18,413 bases of DNA, from positions 6,940 to 25,352 of the forward strand of contig DKIB01000006.1 of the NCBI GenBank assembly GCA_002454015.1, given 5' to 3'. Both the position numbers and the translations under genes were made by a program. Source of the stretch: Proteobacteria bacterium UBA6729 (lineage in GTDB: Bacteria; Pseudomonadota; Gammaproteobacteria; Porifericomitales; Porifericomitaceae). The notes under the pieces were generated by a model, which had not been told where the DNA came from, searched no databases, and saw only the letters and a program-made list of their open reading frames with translations. Shown one piece after another: positions 6,944-14,870 of this stretch. Within the stretch, counting starts at the first letter, position 1. Each line of letters opens with the position of its first letter.

Positions 6944-7593
6944 GTCTGTGCCGCCTGACCGCCGCGGCGACCCCTGCCCTGTCCACCACGATGCCGTCCC
7001 TGCATCACATCCACCAGTTTCAGGGCCTCCTGTTCCATGGTGACGACCAGATTCTCTACCTTGCCACAAAAATACCGATAGAACATCTGCGTGGGGATGC
7101 CTACCGACAGTCCTGCCGCCGTGGTGAGCAGGGCCTCGGATATGCCCTCCGCCAAGTCCCCCGGATTGCCGATGCCCTGCAGGGTGATCACCGCAAAGAC
7201 CTTGATCATGCCGATGACGGTGCCCAGCAGGCCCAGCAGCGGTGTAATCTGGGCAATGGTGCCCAGTGTATTCAGAAAGCGCCGCAGGTCGTGGGAAACA
7301 TGTCGACCCACATCCTGCATGTGCTCCTTCATAACTTCACGGCGAAAGTTTCTGTTGATCAGTCCGGCCGCCAGGACCCGCCCCAATGGAGAATTGTCGC
7401 GCAGGGACTGCAGACGATTGCTGTCCAGATGACCCCCGCGTTCCCACTGCCAGACCATGGACACCAGATTGCCCGGGGCAATCCGCTGGCTGCGTAACGA
7501 CCAGAAGCGCTCAATGGTGAGTGCCATGGACAGCACTGAACACAACAACAGCGGCCACATCAGCAGGCCACCCGCTTGAAACAACTCCAACAT
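6940..7593 (-). CDS. exbB: MotA/TolQ/ExbB proton channel family protein
   Basis: About 217 residues with three membrane segments: MLELFQAGGLLMWPLLLCSV near the N-terminus, TLGTIAQITPLLGLLGTVIG in the middle, and ALLTTAAGLSVGIPTQMFYR near the end. The latter two carry the TxxxLGLLGTVxG and TTAAGLxVxIP family motifs. It is the pentameric channel half of an ExbB/ExbD motor. In Pseudomonas-type genomes an ExbB/ExbD pair sits at this place between comEC and lpxK, where E. coli has msbA. Start at 7593 leaves 14 nt to the comEC stop; the 15 residues upstream lie inside comEC and are rejected. Confidence 0.92.
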   Translation of the reverse strand: MLELFQAGGLLMWPLLLCSVLSMALTIERFWSLRSQRIAPGNLVSMVWQWERGGHLDSNRLQSLRDNSPLGRVLAAGLINRNFRREVMKEHMQDVGRHVSHDLRRFLNTLGTIAQITPLLGLLGTVIGMIKVFAVITLQGIGNPGDLAEGISEALLTTAAGLSVGIPTQMFYRYFCGKVENLVVTMEQEALKLVDVMQGRHRGGQGRGRRGGQAAQT

Positions 7594-7607
7594 TCTGTTC
7601 AGACCAC

Positions 7608-9878
7608 TCAAGACCCGGCCGGCTGGTGGCGCCACCAACGACGCTGCCAGCGGTGGGCGGAGACATACATGCCTGCACGTTGCAGGCGAACTTCAATCAT
7701 GCCTGTCTCAACCGTTGACAGGATCCGGCCACCCAGACGGGTATACCGCTCTATTATATCCGCTTTTGGGAAGCCAAAACGATTTCTGTAACCGACCGGA
7801 ACCAGCACCAGATCCGGGCGAACCGCATCCACAAAGCGCAGGCTGGATGAGGTTCGGCTGCCATGATGCGGAATCACCAGCACGGTGGCGCCGAGACGAT
7901 GACCGTGGCGGCGCAGTAGCGCATATTCTGCGGTCTCCTCTATATCACCCGGTAACAGCACGGACCGCCCATGGGCGGTGATCCTGAGCACACAGGAGCG
8001 GTCATTGCTGCGCGGGTGTACGGTGGAGTCCGGATGCAGGAAGGTAAAGCGTACCCCGTCCCAACTCCAGGCCTGACCATCCAGGCACGGCCGTGCTCCG
8101 GGCAGGCGCTCCGCCTCTCCGGAGATGGGCTGCAGGCCCGGGTAGCGTGCCTGCACAGCAGCCAGACCCCCGGCATGATCATTGTCGCTGTGACTGATGA
8201 TCAGGCGATCCGGACGACGGACCCCCAGTGCACTCAAGTAGGGCAGCAGCACGGCTTCGGCCACGCTCAATTGCTCAGACAGCGTGGCCCCCGTGTCATA
8301 GACCAGTACATGCCTGCGGGTACGCGCCACCACGGCGAGACCCTGGCCTGCATCCAGCAGGGTCAGATACAGATCGCCATGGGCAGGGCGTGCCGTGGCA
8401 GGCATCAACAGTGTCAGTACCCCTGCCAGCAGTGGCAGGGTGGGCAGTGCCCCACCGGGCAGACTCAGCAACAGTGCACACAGGGAACCCAGCAGCAGGG
8501 CCAGCAGCGGCGGCTGCGGCAGTTCCAGCAGCAGACCCCATGCGGCACTGCTGCTCAGCAACCGCCACAGGATATCCAGAGAAAATCCGGCCATATCCAG
8601 CACCAGCACCGCCCCGCTGTTCCAGACCGGCAACAGCAGCAGGCCGACAAGGCTGAGTGGCAGACTGATAAAGCCCACCCAGGGCACGGCCAGCAGATTA
8701 CAGGGCAGGCTGAGCAATGGATACTGCCGGAACCAGGCCGCCATCAGGGGCAGCAGGATCAGAGAGGCCAGCCACTGCGCACGCCCCCAGCGCCGCCACA
8801 GACCGGCATGGCGGGTCGGCCTGGATGCCAGACCGAATACCAGCATGCTCACCATACCAAAGGATAACCAGAATCCTGCTGACAGGGGTGCCAGCGGGTC
8901 CAGCAGCAGTACTGCCGTCAGGGCAAGGAGCAGCGTGATCGAGGCCGGGATGCGTCGACCGGCCAGACTGCCGAGCGACAGTATCAGCAGCATCACCAGG
9001 GCACGCTGCGTGGGCAGTGTGAATCCTGCCAGCAAGGCATACAGGCAGGCCGATGGCAGCGCTGCATACAGGGCAAAGCGAGGTGCAGCGGGTCGCGGGC
9101 CGGGCCATGCCAGCCACAGCAGGCGTGAGGCCCAGATTGCCAGTAGCGCGATCATACCGATATGCAGGCCGGAGATGGCCAACAGATGGGTGGTGCCGGT
9201 ACGCCGCAGGGTCTGCCACTGTGCTGCGCTTATATGACCGCGCTCGCCCAGGGTCAGCGCATAGATCAGTGCGGCCTGCGGGTGCCCCTGCAGGACCGTC
9301 TTGAGGGCCTCCAGACAACGCTGCCGCAGGCGGTCCGGATAACGCCCCCGGGCCGGTGCAATGCGGATATTGCCCGGATGCTCACGTACATAGCCCGTCG
9401 CCCGGATGTGATTCTGCAACAACCAGGCCTCGTAATCAAAACCGCCCTGATTCGCCATGCCATGCGGTTGCTTCAGGCGTACATGCAGCTGCCACCACTC
9501 GCCCGGTAGCAGTGTCGGGGCGGCCTCGTTGTACCAGGACAGCAGCAGCAGGCCCTGCCAGGCCCGGGTGTCGGCCATTTCCTGAACCCTGAATCTGAAA
9601 CGCAGGCGCGTGGGGGTACGCATGGGCAGAGCCACCACCTGCCCGCTCAGCACCACGGTCTCCCCTTCCAGAGCGGGGGGCAGGGTGTGCTCCAGCACCT
9701 GCTCCACCCGCCAGAAGGCAAAGGCGAAACCCAACACAAAGAACACTGCGGGATGGCGCCACAGCCACAGGCCAGCCAGCGCCGACAAGAGTAGCGCCAC
9801 CGCCGGGAATGGGGGTAATTCCGGAATCAGCAGCAGGGCGCAAACGCCCAGCACAAATGCAATCAACTTCCCTGTCAC
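7608..9878 (-). CDS. comEC: DNA internalization protein ComEC/Rec2 family
   Basis: About 756 residues. The order is an N-terminal hydrophobic region and DUF4131-like soluble part, a polytopic Competence domain (TTHLLAISGLHIGMIALLAI and FTLPTQRALVMLLILSLGSL), then a C-terminal metallo-beta-lactamase-like domain with ISHSDNDHAGG around residue 560 and VIPHHGSRTSSS later. ComEC carries single-stranded DNA across the inner membrane in natural transformation. Two GTG starts are possible: 9884 and 9878. The second has AGGGAG at 8 nt and is preferred. A 63-nt gap separates it from parE, with a small hairpin but no U-tract. Confidence 0.93.
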   Translation of the reverse strand: MTGKLIAFVLGVCALLLIPELPPFPAVALLLSALAGLWLWRHPAVFFVLGFAFAFWRVEQVLEHTLPPALEGETVVLSGQVVALPMRTPTRLRFRFRVQEMADTRAWQGLLLLSWYNEAAPTLLPGEWWQLHVRLKQPHGMANQGGFDYEAWLLQNHIRATGYVREHPGNIRIAPARGRYPDRLRQRCLEALKTVLQGHPQAALIYALTLGERGHISAAQWQTLRRTGTTHLLAISGLHIGMIALLAIWASRLLWLAWPGPRPAAPRFALYAALPSACLYALLAGFTLPTQRALVMLLILSLGSLAGRRIPASITLLLALTAVLLLDPLAPLSAGFWLSFGMVSMLVFGLASRPTRHAGLWRRWGRAQWLASLILLPLMAAWFRQYPLLSLPCNLLAVPWVGFISLPLSLVGLLLLPVWNSGAVLVLDMAGFSLDILWRLLSSSAAWGLLLELPQPPLLALLLGSLCALLLSLPGGALPTLPLLAGVLTLLMPATARPAHGDLYLTLLDAGQGLAVVARTRRHVLVYDTGATLSEQLSVAEAVLLPYLSALGVRRPDRLIISHSDNDHAGGLAAVQARYPGLQPISGEAERLPGARPCLDGQAWSWDGVRFTFLHPDSTVHPRSNDRSCVLRITAHGRSVLLPGDIEETAEYALLRRHGHRLGATVLVIPHHGSRTSSSLRFVDAVRPDLVLVPVGYRNRFGFPKADIIERYTRLGGRILSTVETGMIEVRLQRAGMYVSAHRWQRRWWRHQPAGS

Positions 9879-9941
9879 AAGCACAACTCCCTGTCGGCAT
9901 CACGCCGGTCCTGTCCGGCGGACTGTTATCTCAAGACTGTA

Positions 9942-11870
9942 TCAGGGCTCTTCCTTCCGTGCAAGCGCCGCCGTTGCATACGGATTCTCCCCAATGGCGA
10001 GGTTGCCCTTACTCTCGAGCCAGCGCCTGCGGTCCTGCGTGCGCCGACGTGCCAGCAGCATATCCATCCGTTCCCAGGATTCACCCTGATCGCCCAGCTC
10101 CAGACGGATCAATTTGCGCCGCCCGGGCAACAGGGTGGTCTCCCTGAGCTGCATGGGGCTCATCTCGCCCAGGCCCTTGAAACGCATTACCTGATAACTG
10201 CCCAGTCCGGCAACAATTCCTTCCAACTCCTGATCATCCAGCGCATAATGAACCTGCTTGCCTGCATCGATACGATACAGTGGTGGCATGGCCACATGCA
10301 CATGCCCCCCCGCAACCAATACACTGAAATGCCTGAGAAACAGGGCACACAACAAGGCACTGATATGCGCGCCATCGGAATCCGCATCGGCCAGTATACA
10401 GATCTTTCCATAGCGCAGCCTGGACAGGTCTGTACTGCCTGGTGTCACCCCCACTGCCACAGCAATATTGCGCACCTCTTTGGAGGCACTCAGCATCGCA
10501 GCATCCAGTTCCCAAGTGTTGATGATCTTGCCACGCAGCGGCAGTACGGCCTGAAATTTGCGGTCTCGTGCCTGCCGGGCCGAACCGCCAGCGGAGTCCC
10601 CTTCTACCAGAAACAGCTCATTTCTGCCCAAGTCACAACTGGTACAGTCCATCAACTTGCCGGGCAAGGCAAGTCCGGTCCCTGCCGGGCGCAAGCCCAG
10701 CTGATTTTCTTCGCGACGACGATGCTGGGCATGACTGATTGCCATGGCCGCCAGCCTTTCGCCCTGACCCGGATAGCGATGCAACCAGTGCAACAGCTGT
10801 TCACGTACCGGGGCATATACCAGATTCATGGCAGAGCGCGCGGACAAGCGCTCCTTGGCCTGACCGGTAAATTGTGGACTGACCATGCGCACCGACAATA
10901 CACAGCTGCAGTTCCACCAGAAGTCCTCGGGCTTCAGCTGCATCCCGCGGGGCAACAGACTGCGGTGTGCACAAAATTCCCGCAGGGCATCCACCAGCCC
11001 CTTGCGCAAGCCATTCAAGTGCGTACCGCCCTGCGCGGTAGGCACCAGATTGACATAGCTCTCCATCAGCGGCTCACCACCACTGGCCAGCCACGCCAGA
11101 CTCCATTCCACCTCCCCGTCGGTCCCCTTCCAGCTGCCATGCAAGGGCCGTTCGGGCAACAATTCCCGGCTCTGCATGGCATCCAGCAAATAGGCATCAA
11201 GCCCCTCCCTGTAGTGCCACTGCCAGGATTTTTCATGGCGCTCATCCTGTAATTCAATGCGCAGTCCGGGACACAATACGGCCTTGGCACGCAGGATATG
11301 ACAGAGTTGTTGTACATCCACCGTCAAGACATCAAAGTATTGCGGGTCGGGAACAAAATGGATCTCGGTGCCCCGGGCAGACCTGGCAGAGGATGACAGC
11401 GGCTGTTTTTGCAGGGCAGTCTCGGCACGGCCCTGCCGGAAACGCATGCTGTATACACAGCCATCACGATACACCTGTACCTGCAACTGTGCCGACAGTG
11501 CATTGACTACCGAAACCCCTACCCCATGCAAACCCCCTGAATAGCGATACTGGCGATTTGAAAACTTGGCCCCCGCGTGCAGGCGGGTCAGGATCAATTC
11601 CACCCCCGACATACGTTCCCCGGGATGCACATCCACCGGCATGCCACGACCATCATCACGCACGGTAACGCCATCGTCGTCATGCAGGCTCACCCTGATA
11701 TAACTCGCCTTGCCGTTTAATGCCTCATCCACACTGTTGTCTACCACCTCATACACCAGGTGGTTGGGATTGGCCGTATCCGTGTACATACCCGGGCGTT
11801 TGCGTACCGGGTCCAGTCCCTTCAGAACTTCAATGTCAGCGGCGGTATATTGCTGTCTTTTGCTGCGCAA
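9942..11870 (-). CDS. parE: DNA topoisomerase IV subunit B
   Basis: 642 residues, close to E. coli ParE (630). GHKL ATPase motifs: EVVDNSVDEAL (E41, N45), DDGRGMPVDVHP, GGLHGVGVSVVNALS. The transducer has QGGTHLNGLRKGL and TGQAKERLS; the TOPRIM part has LVEGDSAGGSARQARDR, ILADADSDGAHI and RFKGLGEMSPMQLRETTL. With ParC it decatenates chromosomes. The start is a TTG at 11868-11870 with GGAGG 6 nt upstream and the family N-terminus right after (RSKRQQYTAADIEVL). An in-frame ATG at 11966 would force translation of the xoxF terminator and is rejected. There is an extra C-terminal tail of about 15 residues. Confidence 0.95.
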   Translation of the reverse strand: MRSKRQQYTAADIEVLKGLDPVRKRPGMYTDTANPNHLVYEVVDNSVDEALNGKASYIRVSLHDDDGVTVRDDGRGMPVDVHPGERMSGVELILTRLHAGAKFSNRQYRYSGGLHGVGVSVVNALSAQLQVQVYRDGCVYSMRFRQGRAETALQKQPLSSSARSARGTEIHFVPDPQYFDVLTVDVQQLCHILRAKAVLCPGLRIELQDERHEKSWQWHYREGLDAYLLDAMQSRELLPERPLHGSWKGTDGEVEWSLAWLASGGEPLMESYVNLVPTAQGGTHLNGLRKGLVDALREFCAHRSLLPRGMQLKPEDFWWNCSCVLSVRMVSPQFTGQAKERLSARSAMNLVYAPVREQLLHWLHRYPGQGERLAAMAISHAQHRRREENQLGLRPAGTGLALPGKLMDCTSCDLGRNELFLVEGDSAGGSARQARDRKFQAVLPLRGKIINTWELDAAMLSASKEVRNIAVAVGVTPGSTDLSRLRYGKICILADADSDGAHISALLCALFLRHFSVLVAGGHVHVAMPPLYRIDAGKQVHYALDDQELEGIVAGLGSYQVMRFKGLGEMSPMQLRETTLLPGRRKLIRLELGDQGESWERMDMLLARRRTQDRRRWLESKGNLAIGENPYATAALARKEEP

Positions 11871-11893
11871 TCTGCTCCTCCATCCGTCTTTGC

Positions 11894-11931
11894 AAAAAAA
11901 AACCGGCACCCGGGGAGACCCCGGGTACCGG
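11894..11931 (-). terminator. Strong intrinsic terminator of xoxF
   Basis: On the minus-strand transcript, a 13-bp stem (11931-11919 pairing with 11915-11903, one G-U pair) with a three-base loop is followed by nine U (11902-11894). This is a textbook Rho-independent terminator. It lies 40 nt past the xoxF stop and 23 nt before the parE start codon. Confidence 0.93.
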
Positions 11932-11946
11932 CAATGTAAAACTGCG

Positions 11947-11964
11947 GCCTGAGCGAGCTCAGGC
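11947..11964 (-). repeat. Second hairpin just after xoxF stop
   Basis: Arms GCCTGAGC and GCTCAGGC are exact reverse complements with two bases between, starting 7 nt after the xoxF stop codon. A run of four T follows after five bases. It may act as an accessory terminator or as a 3'-end stabiliser of xoxF mRNA. Confidence 0.55.
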
Positions 11965-11970
11965 AACGGT

Positions 11971-13815
11971 TCAGTTAGGCAGACTGAATACGCTCAGCAC
12001 ACCACCCAGACGGGTGTAGGAGTTCAGGCCCTTGTAGGCACCAACCGCGCCCAGACCATCTGTGTCCTTCTCCAGTCCAGCAGCGAGGCCGATACCAGCC
12101 CATCCACCCACACCGGACAGCACGCCGATATATTGCTTGCCATTGTGTGCCCAGGCATTGGTGTTACCGATGATGCCGGAAGGTGTCTTGAACTTCCAGA
12201 GCAGCTTGCCACTCTGTGCATCAACCGCCTTCAGATAACCCACCAGCGTGCCGTAGAAGACTACGTTTCCAGCCGTGGCCAGAGCCCCACTCCAGACAGA
12301 GAACTGCTCGGGAATGGACCAGACAATCTTGCCCTTGTCGGCATCCCAGGCAATGAAGTTGCCCAGATTGTTGGTGCCATCACCCATGACCACGCCAGCC
12401 GGATACATGTTCAGGATAGCGTTGACCCAAGGCTGACCAGCAACATACTGGTTACCGCCCGCATCATAGCTGACCGGCTCATAGTCCATGCAGACATGGT
12501 TGGTCGGCACATAGAACAGGCCGGTACGCGGTGAGTAGGCCGCAGGCTGCTGATCCTTGGTACCCAAGGCTGCCGGGCAGACATTCGTGGAGTTCACGTC
12601 TTCGCCCCCGTGACCCGGTGCATACTTCGCCACAACCTGAGGCCGCCCGGTCTTCATGTCCACATGCGTGGCCCAGTTGACTGCCGGGTCGTACTTCTCG
12701 GCAACCAGCAGCTCCCCATTGATGCGGTCCAGAGTGTAACCGAAGCCGTTGCGATCAAAGTGCACCAGAGCCTTGCGCTCCTTGCCCTTGACCTTCATGT
12801 CAACCAGGATCATCTCGTTGACACCATCGTAGTCCCACTCGTCATGCGGGGTCATCTGGTATACCCAGCGGGCCACACCTGTATCCACATCACGTGCAAA
12901 GATGGTCATGGACCAACGGTTGTCACCAGGACGCACAACGGGGTTCCAGGTACCGGGGTTGCCGGAACCATAGTACACGAGGTTCTCATCCTTGTCGTAC
13001 GGCCACCAGCCCCAGACAGAGCCACCGCCCTGCTTCCACTGGTCACCCTCCCAGGTGTTGGTGCCGGAGTTCTTGCCGACCTTCTTGCCGAGCGAAGTGG
13101 TGTTCTTGTCAAAGAGTATATCCTTGTCAGGACCCATGCTGTAGGCCTTCCAGGCCAGCTTTCCATCACTCATGTTGTAGGCAGCGAACCAGCAACGCAC
13201 GCCAAACTCGGCGCCGGACATGCCGGTGAACACCTTGTCCTTGATGATATGCGGAGCATTGGTGTTGGTCTGACCCTTGGTAGGATCGCCATTCTTCACG
13301 TCCCAGACCTTCTTGCCAGTCTTGGCATTGATGGCCACCAGTACGGTGTCAGCCTGCTGCAGGAAGATCTTGCCATCCCCATAAGCCAGACCACGATTCA
13401 CCGTGTCACAGCACATCACCGGCACAACGGTGTCGTAGTCCTGTACCGGTGCATACTCCCAGAGGATCTCCAGGTTATCCAAGCTAATCGCGAACACATT
13501 GTTCGGGAATGCCGCGTGGATGTACAGGGTATCGTGGGGCAACCCGGTCGCAGAAGGTGGCAGTACCAGTGGGCCCCCTTCGTGACCACGCAGTACGCCG
13601 GTGGAGAATGTCCAGGCTGCTTGCAACTTGCTGGCATTTCTGGTGTTAATCTGTTTGAGCTCAGTGTAACGCCAGTTCCAGTAGTCACCACCGGGCGAGG
13701 CCCAGTAGTCAGGATCATCGTTGAGTCGCTGTACCTCCTCATTGGCAAAAGCCTGAGGGGCAAGCAGCGCCATCGTTCCGGCAAGCAGAGCCGCCGTAAA
13801 GGATTGCTTACTCAT
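11971..13815 (-). CDS. xoxF: Lanthanide-dependent PQQ methanol dehydrogenase XoxF
   Basis: 614 residues. A Sec signal peptide ends at AFA (residues 22-24). The mature protein is an eight-bladed PQQ propeller. Adjacent cysteines in [10 protein letters not shown] (135-136) form the PQQ-contact disulfide; GAEFG (E203) and SGNPGTW (N286) supply metal ligands. HDEWDYDG holds catalytic D328 and D330. The extra Asp two after the catalytic one marks lanthanide XoxF rather than calcium MxaF, which has Ala there. It resembles the XoxF5 clade by eye. It oxidises methanol in the periplasm and passes electrons to a cytochrome cL. The start has AGAGGA 9-10 nt upstream. Lysine is mostly AAG and codon choice looks like that of a highly expressed gene. 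No xoxG, xoxJ or pqq gene is adjacent. Confidence 0.96.
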   Translation of the reverse strand: MSKQSFTAALLAGTMALLAPQAFANEEVQRLNDDPDYWASPGGDYWNWRYTELKQINTRNASKLQAAWTFSTGVLRGHEGGPLVLPPSATGLPHDTLYIHAAFPNNVFAISLDNLEILWEYAPVQDYDTVVPVMCCDTVNRGLAYGDGKIFLQQADTVLVAINAKTGKKVWDVKNGDPTKGQTNTNAPHIIKDKVFTGMSGAEFGVRCWFAAYNMSDGKLAWKAYSMGPDKDILFDKNTTSLGKKVGKNSGTNTWEGDQWKQGGGSVWGWWPYDKDENLVYYGSGNPGTWNPVVRPGDNRWSMTIFARDVDTGVARWVYQMTPHDEWDYDGVNEMILVDMKVKGKERKALVHFDRNGFGYTLDRINGELLVAEKYDPAVNWATHVDMKTGRPQVVAKYAPGHGGEDVNSTNVCPAALGTKDQQPAAYSPRTGLFYVPTNHVCMDYEPVSYDAGGNQYVAGQPWVNAILNMYPAGVVMGDGTNNLGNFIAWDADKGKIVWSIPEQFSVWSGALATAGNVVFYGTLVGYLKAVDAQSGKLLWKFKTPSGIIGNTNAWAHNGKQYIGVLSGVGGWAGIGLAAGLEKDTDGLGAVGAYKGLNSYTRLGGVLSVFSLPN

Positions 13816-13835
13816 GATTGTATTTCCTCTATTGA

Positions 13836-13880
13836 CAGGGTTCCGTTCCTGTTTGAAGCACTCCACCCCTCGGAACCCTG
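13836..13880 (-). repeat. Inverted repeat in the xoxF leader
   Basis: CAGGGTTCCG at 13836-13845 and CGGAACCCTG at 13871-13880 are perfect 10-base reverse complements with 25 bases between. On the xoxF mRNA they form a stem ending about 7 nt before the GAGGA ribosome-binding site. No U-tract follows, so it is not an intrinsic terminator. It may stabilise the mRNA or affect translation. Confidence 0.55.
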
Positions 13881-13920
13881 GTGGGGGACACAAAGTGCTG
13901 TTCGTATCCACCGGTGTCGC

Positions 13921-14220
13921 TCAGGACACGCAAGCGGATGCCCCGGAGGCGAATGCCTGCCGGGATTCGTATTCATAATCGCGAGGATCGAATTCATTAA
14001 TGTTAGTTCCTTCTGTTGTCGGGGCACCCGGTGAGGACACCGGCACAACCCCGTCAACGCCCTGTCCGCAGTAGCCTGACCCAAGCAGAAACAATAAGCA
14101 ACAGCCATTTTCCCCGAGTACCTGCTCCACGAACCTATAGCCGACGAGTATACCGATCCCGCCAGCAATAACAATAGCAATATGGCTTACTACCCCTTCT
14201 TTTTTATAAATACCTACCAA
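13921..14220 (-). CDS. Doubtful small membrane protein upstream of xoxF
   Basis: An open frame with no ATG. The best start is a TTG at 14218-14220, giving about 99 residues: VGIYKKEGVV, a hydrophobic helix IAIVIAGGIGILVGYRF, a cysteine-containing hydrophobic part (CCLLFLLGSGYC), and a polar tail with NINEFDPRDYEYES. Positively charged residues before the helix are as expected of a real membrane protein. However, there is no ribosome-binding site, the TTG lies in the loop of the inverted repeat at 14206-14231, and third-base GC is weaker than in neighbours. I do not recognise a family. Confidence 0.22.
   Translation of the reverse strand: MVGIYKKEGVVSHIAIVIAGGIGILVGYRFVEQVLGENGCCLLFLLGSGYCGQGVDGVVPVSSPGAPTTEGTNINEFDPRDYEYESRQAFASGASACVS
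13972..14000 (-). promoter_or_regulatory. Weak sigma70-like candidate promoter for xoxF
   Basis: On the minus strand TTAATG (14000-13995) and TATGAA (13977-13972) are 17 bp apart. Matches to consensus are 3 of 6 and 4 of 6. Transcription would begin near 13965, giving a leader of about 150 nt that includes the inverted repeat at 13836-13880. Confidence 0.27.
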
Positions 14221-14231
14221 GAAGTATTTAT
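14206..14231. repeat. AT-rich inverted repeat ATAAATAC-N10-GTATTTAT
   Basis: Eight-base perfect arms at 14206-14213 and 14224-14231 flank ten bases. The 8-10-8 geometry fits a dimeric regulator site on DNA. As RNA on the plus strand it would hide the ATG at 14230. It lies between the divergent xoxF and YgfX-like genes. Confidence 0.5.
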
Positions 14232-14745
14232 GAGCCGGGGTAGCTGCTGTAGGCTGACCCGCATGGACCCGCCCCCTTCCCCACTCCCCAACACGGCTGA
14301 CCACCACTGGCTGGCGCCCATCCACATCCCGCTGCGCCCCTCCAGGATCCATCGTCGGGTCAGACTGGGCTGCTGGTCAAGCCTGCTCGCCCTGCCCTGG
14401 CTGCTGGCCCCACAGGCTATATTGGGCACCCTGCTCCTGCTGCCGGGACTCCTGCTGTGGCAGCAGCTGCGGCGTCCGGAGCGGCCCAGGGCCGCCCTGT
14501 TGCGCGAGGACAGCAGCTGGGAACTCATTCATGCGGATGGTCGCCGCACGGCAGCCAGCCTCAAACCCATGCCCCTGGTGCACCCCTGGCTCACCCTGCT
14601 CAGGCTGGAGAGTGCCACGGGCAATGTGCCTGTTGCCATCTGGCCGGACAGCCTGCCGATAGCCCAGCGCAGGCACCTCAGGGCACGTCTGTTACTCGGG
14701 AATGCCCACCCGGGCAGGCTCCCACCGCCCGACCGCAGCCACTGA
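14230..14745 (+). CDS. YgfX/CptA-like small inner-membrane protein
   Basis: About 171 residues. After a Pro-rich start, IPLRPSRIHRRVRLGC leads into a membrane hairpin (SLLALPWLLAPQAIL and TLLLLPGLLLWQQL). A short soluble domain follows with WELIHADGRRTAASL, VHPWLTLLRLE and AIWPDSLPIAQRRHLRARLL. This arrangement and the xxPDSL...RxLRxRL ending resemble YgfX proteins, usually encoded with sdhE; no sdhE is nearby here. In E. coli YgfX was described as a toxin affecting cell shape, but its general role is unsettled. Possible starts are 14182, 14230 and 14263, none with a good ribosome-binding site; 14230 is a compromise. Confidence 0.62.
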   Translation: MSRGSCCRLTRMDPPPSPLPNTADHHWLAPIHIPLRPSRIHRRVRLGCWSSLLALPWLLAPQAILGTLLLLPGLLLWQQLRRPERPRAALLREDSSWELIHADGRRTAASLKPMPLVHPWLTLLRLESATGNVPVAIWPDSLPIAQRRHLRARLLLGNAHPGRLPPPDRSH

Positions 14746-14766
14746 CCCTGTTACGCTACCGCGTCC

Positions 14767-14803
14767 GGGCGGTGCGGTCCATAAACAGCCGGACCCGCCG
14801 CCC
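14767..14803 (+). terminator. GC-rich hairpin after the YgfX-like gene
   Basis: GGGCGG...GGTCC pairs with GGACC...CCGCCC around a ten-base loop, with a small internal bulge. There is no U-tract, so it could be a Rho-assisted end or a structure unrelated to termination. It directly precedes the rpsT promoter. Confidence 0.35.
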
Positions 14804-14805
14804 TG

Positions 14806-14835
14806 TTGACTTGCCCGGGATTGCCCGGCTATAGT
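14806..14835 (+). promoter_or_regulatory. Sigma70 promoter of rpsT
   Basis: TTGACT (14806-14811) and TATAGT (14830-14835) are 18 bp apart; each matches 5 of 6 consensus bases. The start would be near 14842. A GC-rich stretch follows the -10, as in stringently controlled ribosomal promoters. The spacer contains a near-duplication of TTGCCCGG. Confidence 0.83.
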
Positions 14836-14870
14836 GGCCGCTCCCCGGGCATCGGTTTCGGGAGTCAGCC

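Larger units (their letters stand above)
13816..14229. other. xoxF upstream region without a firmly supported gene
   Basis: This stretch of about 414 bp holds the xoxF leader with its inverted repeat, a weak candidate promoter at 13972-14000, a doubtful small membrane-protein frame, and an AT-rich block (14170-14235) with an inverted repeat. The block stands out against GC-rich surroundings and probably contains promoters. Confidence 0.5.

Noticed and set aside
9885..9941. Hairpin CGCCGG...CCGGCG between parE and comEC as a terminator
   Set aside because: Six-base stem with no following U-tract, and only 63 nt between two same-strand genes; read as a spacer within an operon.
11871..11966. 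N-terminal extension of ParE from an ATG at 11966
   Set aside because: These 32 codons run through the xoxF terminator hairpins and have no ParE counterpart; the TTG at 11870 has an ideal ribosome-binding site.
11971..13815. Classical calcium methanol dehydrogenase MxaF
   Set aside because: The residue two after the catalytic aspartate is aspartate (D-Y-D), not alanine, which is the XoxF signature; no mxaI or mxaJ is near.
12610..14034. A 474-residue open frame on the plus strand opposite xoxF
   Set aside because: It mirrors the codon bias of xoxF, has no family resemblance or ribosome-binding site, and XoxF on the other strand is certain.
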